A stretch of 64,000 nucleotides of DNA, from contig CM049306.1 in the NCBI GenBank assembly GCA_026874595.1, positions 104,421,142 through 104,485,141 on the forward strand, read 5' to 3'. Below are positions 61,001-64,000 of this stretch, in pieces. The translations under genes were made by a program, and so were the position numbers. Under the pieces are notes generated by a model. It ran no database searches. It was not told the origin of the DNA and saw nothing but the letters and a program-made list of their open reading frames with translations. Positions within the stretch are counted from its first letter, which is position 1. Every line of letters starts with the position of its first letter. The DNA is from Sipunculus nudus (lineage: Eukaryota; Annelida; Sipuncula; Golfingiida; Sipunculidae).

Positions 61001-63135
61001 ACTAAATATCTGTTCTCACATGGTTGATATCTGTACATATCTCAGTTATAAATTTAAAATGGAGAGGTATGTACCATGATTCATAACAATCCACCAAATG
61101 CTTCCTGAAAAATAAGCTTCTAAGTTTTATTCTATTATAAGCTCTGTGACCTTGAAAAGTAGGTCAAGGTCACCCATGTTCAAACATGAATGAGATTTTT
61201 GTCGATATACATCTTCACCAAAGAAATAAAATTCCTATTGTGAATCAATAAAAGTTGAAAAATCCAAGAAAAATTCAATAAAAAATCAGAAATTGCAGGT
61301 GGCGCCCCCAAACTTGTGCAGCAGTTACGGACCATCAGTCCCTATGATCATAGTAAGTATTGTGAAAATCCATCCAATGGTTCCTGAGAAATAAGCTTCT
61401 AAATGTTTTTTCTATAATCAGCTCTAAAATGTAGAAAAATAGGTCAAGGTCACCCATCTTCGAACTTGACCGAGATTTTGTCAATATACATCTTCGCCGA
61501 AAAAATAAAATTCTTATGGTGAATCTTTTTCGAGATATCCCGCTCACAAGTCCAAAGTTGAAAAATCTGATAAAAATTCATTAAAAATCAGAAATTGTAG
61601 GTGGCGCCACCAAACTTGTATAGCAGGTACAGACTATCAGTCCCAATAACCATAGTAAGTTTTGTGAAAATCCACCAAATGGTACCTGAGTAATAAGCAT
61701 CTAAGTGTTTTTTCTATAATCAGCTCTAAAACGTAGAAAAATAGGTCAAGGTCACCAATCTTCGAACTTGACCGAGATTTTGTCAATATACATCTTCTCC
61801 GAAAAAATAAAATTCTTACGGTGAATCCTTTTCGAGATATCCCGCTCACAAGCCCAAAGTTGAAAAATCCGATAAAAATTCATTAAAAATCAGAAATTGT
61901 AGGTGGCGCCACCAAACTTGTATAGCAGGTACAGACTATCAGTCCCAATGACCATAGTAAGTTTTGTGAAAATCCACCAAATGGTTCCTGAGTAATAAGC
62001 ATCTAAGTGTTTTTCTATAATCAGCTCTAAAATGTAGAAAAATAGGTCAAGGTCACCCATCTTCGAACTTGACCGAGATTTTGTCGCTATACATCTCCAC
62101 CGAGGAAATAAAATTCTGACGGTGAATCCTTTTCAAGATATCCCGCTCACAAGGTAAAAGTTAACGGAAGCCGGACGGACGGACGGACGGACGGACAGCT
62201 TGGGTGACGACAATAGCCCATCAGCCTAAGGGCTGAGGGCTAAAAATGAAATGGTAACATACTTTGGTGGATATCTGTAGATTGTGCAACTCTGTGCAAA
62301 TTCCTATATCTTTGAACAGAGGTGTATCCAGGGACTTGCAGTATGATCATTTTCAGACAGATCTGTGGGCCATTTTTTTCGTGATTTTAAACTGAATTCG
62401 GGAGTTGTGTTTTTATCCATGGGAGAAATCCTACAATATTGCATCTGTTATTTAGCAACTTGTATGTATGTTCAATACCTACCTCAGATTTTAATTTTTG
62501 GATATCTTCCAATTCTTTCTTGGTTGCTGCGGTGCCCATCTGACGTGGAGGCCTGGGAGGGTAATCTGAATAACAATAAGTGACACTCATGACACTGTGA
62601 CCGGCCTCAATCATAATTCCACCGATAATAATATAATAATCCAAAATTGGAACTTATTTAAAAGCATATATGTCCTGCACCTACATAGCTGAAATTAGGT
62701 CATTATGATCAATATTTCTTATGAGAGTTGGGGGGGGGGGGGGAGATTTATTTGCATCTCCAGGTTTTGGCAAAGGTACATGCAATCCATGTGTATTTTT
62801 CAACTGATGATGAATCTTTACTATGATTACACCCCGTACATGTAAAAACTCCATGGCTTTAATTAAAATATGAACAAGTCAACAACAGAATACACACCCA
62901 GACTGTTCTTTACCTGGTTTTGAATTTTTTTCAAAAAGTTTTATTTAAAAAAAGGTCACTGTTTCATGACTCTGTGTCCTAATACCTAATATGTTAAAGG
63001 AGTTGTGAATGCAGCAATGTTACTATAGAAACTTACCTGATGTTAGAGCTGCTCCTTGGATGGAGATGCGGGGGGCATAGTTACCAGTGAAGAAGGATGT
63101 GTCAACCTCCACTCCAGACAGGACTCCTCCTGCTC
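51863..63135 (-). CDS. ALLC: Allantoicase, C-terminal three quarters (7 exons, span)
   Basis: Allantoate amidinohydrolase (EC 3.5.3.4): allantoate + water to ureidoglycolate + urea, a step of purine/urate breakdown kept in fish, amphibians and many invertebrates. Seven exons on the minus strand join in phase (1,1,0,0,0,0,1) with GT/AG borders and give about 296 residues to the stop. Both allantoicase repeats are recognisable: repeat 1 carries [17 protein letters not shown] and [15 protein letters not shown], repeat 2 carries [44 protein letters not shown] and [14 protein letters not shown]. The family is usually near 390-400 residues, so about 95 N-terminal residues must be encoded beyond 64000. 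No broken frame or missing motif is seen, so it appears functional. The 6.3-kb intron between exons 60443-60634 and 53971-54105 holds a nested transposon cluster. Confidence 0.95.
52805..52862 (-). CDS. ALLC: Allantoicase exon f
   Basis: 58 bp, [19 protein letters not shown] plus one base of a Gly codon. Acceptor AATTTTCAG, donor AAG|GTAAGT. Confidence 0.93.
53541..53645 (-). CDS. ALLC: Allantoicase exon e
   Basis: 35 codons, [20 protein letters not shown] to GHPGIIQQ. Acceptor GTTGAAG, donor CAA|GTAGGT. Phase 0 both sides. Confidence 0.93.
53971..54105 (-). CDS. ALLC: Allantoicase exon d (repeat 2 start)
   Basis: 45 codons, [20 protein letters not shown] to GWETARR. Acceptor TTTCATAAG, donor AGG|GTAAGA. 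SDxHxGHxxNxIxxGRA and GWETARR are family signatures. Confidence 0.95.
54920..56891. mobile_element. HINE/pearl-like copy nested in the 5.8-kb element
   Basis: 5' end GGGACCTATGGGTCACTG + TGCTCAGCTGACG, 3' GGACGGACGGACGG tract and hairpin at 56861-56891 (loop TAT) followed by AAAAATT. The middle lacks GGTGGCGCCACC subunits but contains an 86-bp direct duplication. Confidence 0.65.
54972..55505. repeat. Direct duplication of 86 bp, copies 54972-55057 and 55421-55505
   Basis: Both copies start AAAGCCTGATCTCAAATTCT and end TTCACATCAATTATT with only a T-run length difference. Confidence 0.9.
57355..57921. repeat. (TTCA)n-type degenerate microsatellite
   Basis: TTTCATTCATTC and related words over more than 500 bp; it resumes at about 60036-60065 on the other side of the hAT-like insertion, showing that the insertion split it. 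Confidence 0.85.
57922..60025. mobile_element. hAT-like non-autonomous element (2.1 kb), nested
   Basis: A perfect 8-bp duplication ATTTAATC flanks it (57914-57921, 60026-60033). Termini begin CAGACATGGGGT and are inverted, and both subterminal regions are (ATTACT)n runs (57943-58080, 59876-60015). An 8-bp duplication and CAG-starting inverted termini are typical of hAT elements. There is no transposase. It lies inside the TTCA microsatellite of the 5.8-kb element. Confidence 0.75.
60443..60634 (-). CDS. ALLC: Allantoicase exon c (repeat 1 PDGG motif)
   Basis: 64 codons from [16 protein letters not shown] to TTISDKQ, containing [19 protein letters not shown]. The acceptor TTTTCAG was chosen over an upstream AG because that would open with TGA. 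The donor is CAG|GTAAGT, and the target-site duplication of the 5.8-kb transposon lies directly after it. Confidence 0.95.
61000..62242. mobile_element. Repeat family C, 302-bp tandem units with HINE-like tail, in allantoicase intron
   Basis: Three to four units with the core GGTGGCGCC at 61298, 61600 and 61902 (spacing 302). The tail is GGACGGACGGACGGACGGAC followed by a hairpin at 62214-62242 (TAGCCCATCAGCC / GGGCTGAGGGCTA) and AAAAA, an architecture parallel to the satellite at 0.6-9 kb. Repeated 70-residue minus-strand frames are by-products. Confidence 0.7.
62483..62565 (-). CDS. ALLC: Allantoicase exon b
   Basis: 83 bp: [20 protein letters not shown] then DIQKLKSE. Acceptor GTTATTCAG, donor GAG|GTAGGT. 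Enters in phase 1, leaves in phase 0. Confidence 0.92.
62730..62744. repeat. Poly-G tract
   Basis: Homopolymer of about 14 G in an allantoicase intron. Confidence 0.85.
63037..63135 (-). CDS. ALLC: Allantoicase exon a (repeat 1 start)
   Basis: Acceptor CTGCTACAG; begins with two bases completing a Gly codon, then [20 protein letters not shown] to GAALTS, donor CAG|GTAAGT. The VDxSxFTGxYAPRxSIQ segment is typical of the family. The 22-bp minisatellite starts 11 bases beyond the acceptor. Confidence 0.93.
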
Positions 63136-63145
63136 CTGTAGCAGA

Positions 63146-64000
63146 ACATAACACACACAAATATATAACATAACAAACACTAATATATAACATAACACAC
63201 ACAAATATATAACATAACAAACACTAATATATAACATAACAAACTTTAAAACATTACATAACAAACACAAATATATAACATAACAAACACTAATAAATAA
63301 CATAACAAACACTAATATATAACATAACACACACAAATATATAACATAACAAACACAAATATATAACATAACAAACACTAATATATAACATAACAAACTT
63401 TAAAACATTACATAACAAACACTAATATATAACATAACAAACACTAATATATAACATAACAAACACAAATATATAACATAACAAACACTAATATATAACA
63501 TAACAAACTTTAAAACATTACATAACAAACACTAATATATAACATAACAAACACTAATATATAACATAACAAACACTAATATATAACATAACAAACACTA
63601 ATATATAACATAACAAACACTAATATATAACATAACAAACTTTAAAACATTACATAACAAACACTAATATATAACATAACAAACACAAATATATAACATA
63701 ACAAACACTAATATATAACATAACAAACACTAATATATAACATAACAAACACTAATATATAACATAACAAACACTAATATATAACATAACAAACACTAAT
63801 ATATAACATAACAAACACTAATATATAACATAACAAACACTAATATATAACATAACAAACACTAATATATAACATAACAAACACAAATATATAACATAAC
63901 AAACACTAATATATAACATAACAAACTTTAAAACATAACATAACAAACACTAATATATAACATAACAAACACTAATATATAACATAACAAACACTAATAT
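63146..64000. repeat. 22-bp minisatellite with a variant unit at multiples of 22
   Basis: The unit is AACAAACACTAATATATAAC + AT. A variant unit AACAAACTTTAAAACATTAC + AT starts at about 63238, 63392, 63502, 63634 and 63920, offsets of 154, 110, 132 and 286, all multiples of 22. The array begins next to the acceptor of allantoicase exon a and runs off the window. Confidence 0.9.

Noticed and set aside
61335-61849. Two similar 70-residue minus-strand frames (MSGISRK...)
   Set aside because: They repeat with the 302-bp unit of family C and show no known domain.
63043-63396. 117-residue minus-strand frame with [15 protein letters not shown] repeats
   Set aside because: Reads the 22-bp minisatellite and then allantoicase exon a in the wrong frame.

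Overview
This window looks like nuclear DNA of a marine animal, most likely a bivalve mollusc. It is AT-rich, full of AT microsatellites and poly-G/C runs, has small exons separated by large introns with GT/AG borders, and contains no operons or bacterial signals. The mollusc call rests on repeats resembling the bivalve 'pearl' / Helentron-associated (HINE) class, a retained allantoicase gene, and an intronless somatomedin-B / methuselah-like receptor. It is inference; the species cannot be named.

Layout. 1-600: AT microsatellites and a perfect inverted repeat. 618-8957: a large satellite made from a HINE-like element, with subunits of about 335 bp organised into a 1,961-1,962 bp higher-order repeat. 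9738-17890: a minus-strand gene of unknown family with five well-supported coding exons and one uncertain exon; its intron 1 carries a 33-bp minisatellite that copies the splice acceptor of exon 2. 18163-21064, 22749-26642 and about 28690-32219: three candidate DNA-transposon-like units with inverted ends. 33541-34728: a 39-bp minisatellite. 36.1-38.3 kb: a tRNA-derived SINE remnant, a CG-rich palindromic element and gcgccacc-type repeats. 40176-42608: the single-exon receptor gene on the minus strand. 43.2-51.3 kb: several repeat families that all share the palindrome GGTGGCGCCACC, plus a LINE remnant. 51863-63135: allantoicase on the minus strand, seven exons giving the C-terminal three quarters of the enzyme; the first exon(s) lie beyond the right edge. 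63146-64000: a 22-bp minisatellite in the next allantoicase intron.

The three genes have no evident functional link. Allantoicase belongs to purine/urate breakdown (allantoate to ureidoglycolate plus urea), the receptor is a cell-surface protein with unknown ligand, and the third gene is uncharacterised. Most of the interest is in the repeats: two elements with 8-10 bp target-site duplications and motif-rich inverted ends, a nested hAT-like element, subterminal motif clusters, a shared palindrome across otherwise dissimilar families, and a minisatellite that has multiplied a splice site. No search could be run, so family names other than allantoicase and the receptor domains are tentative.
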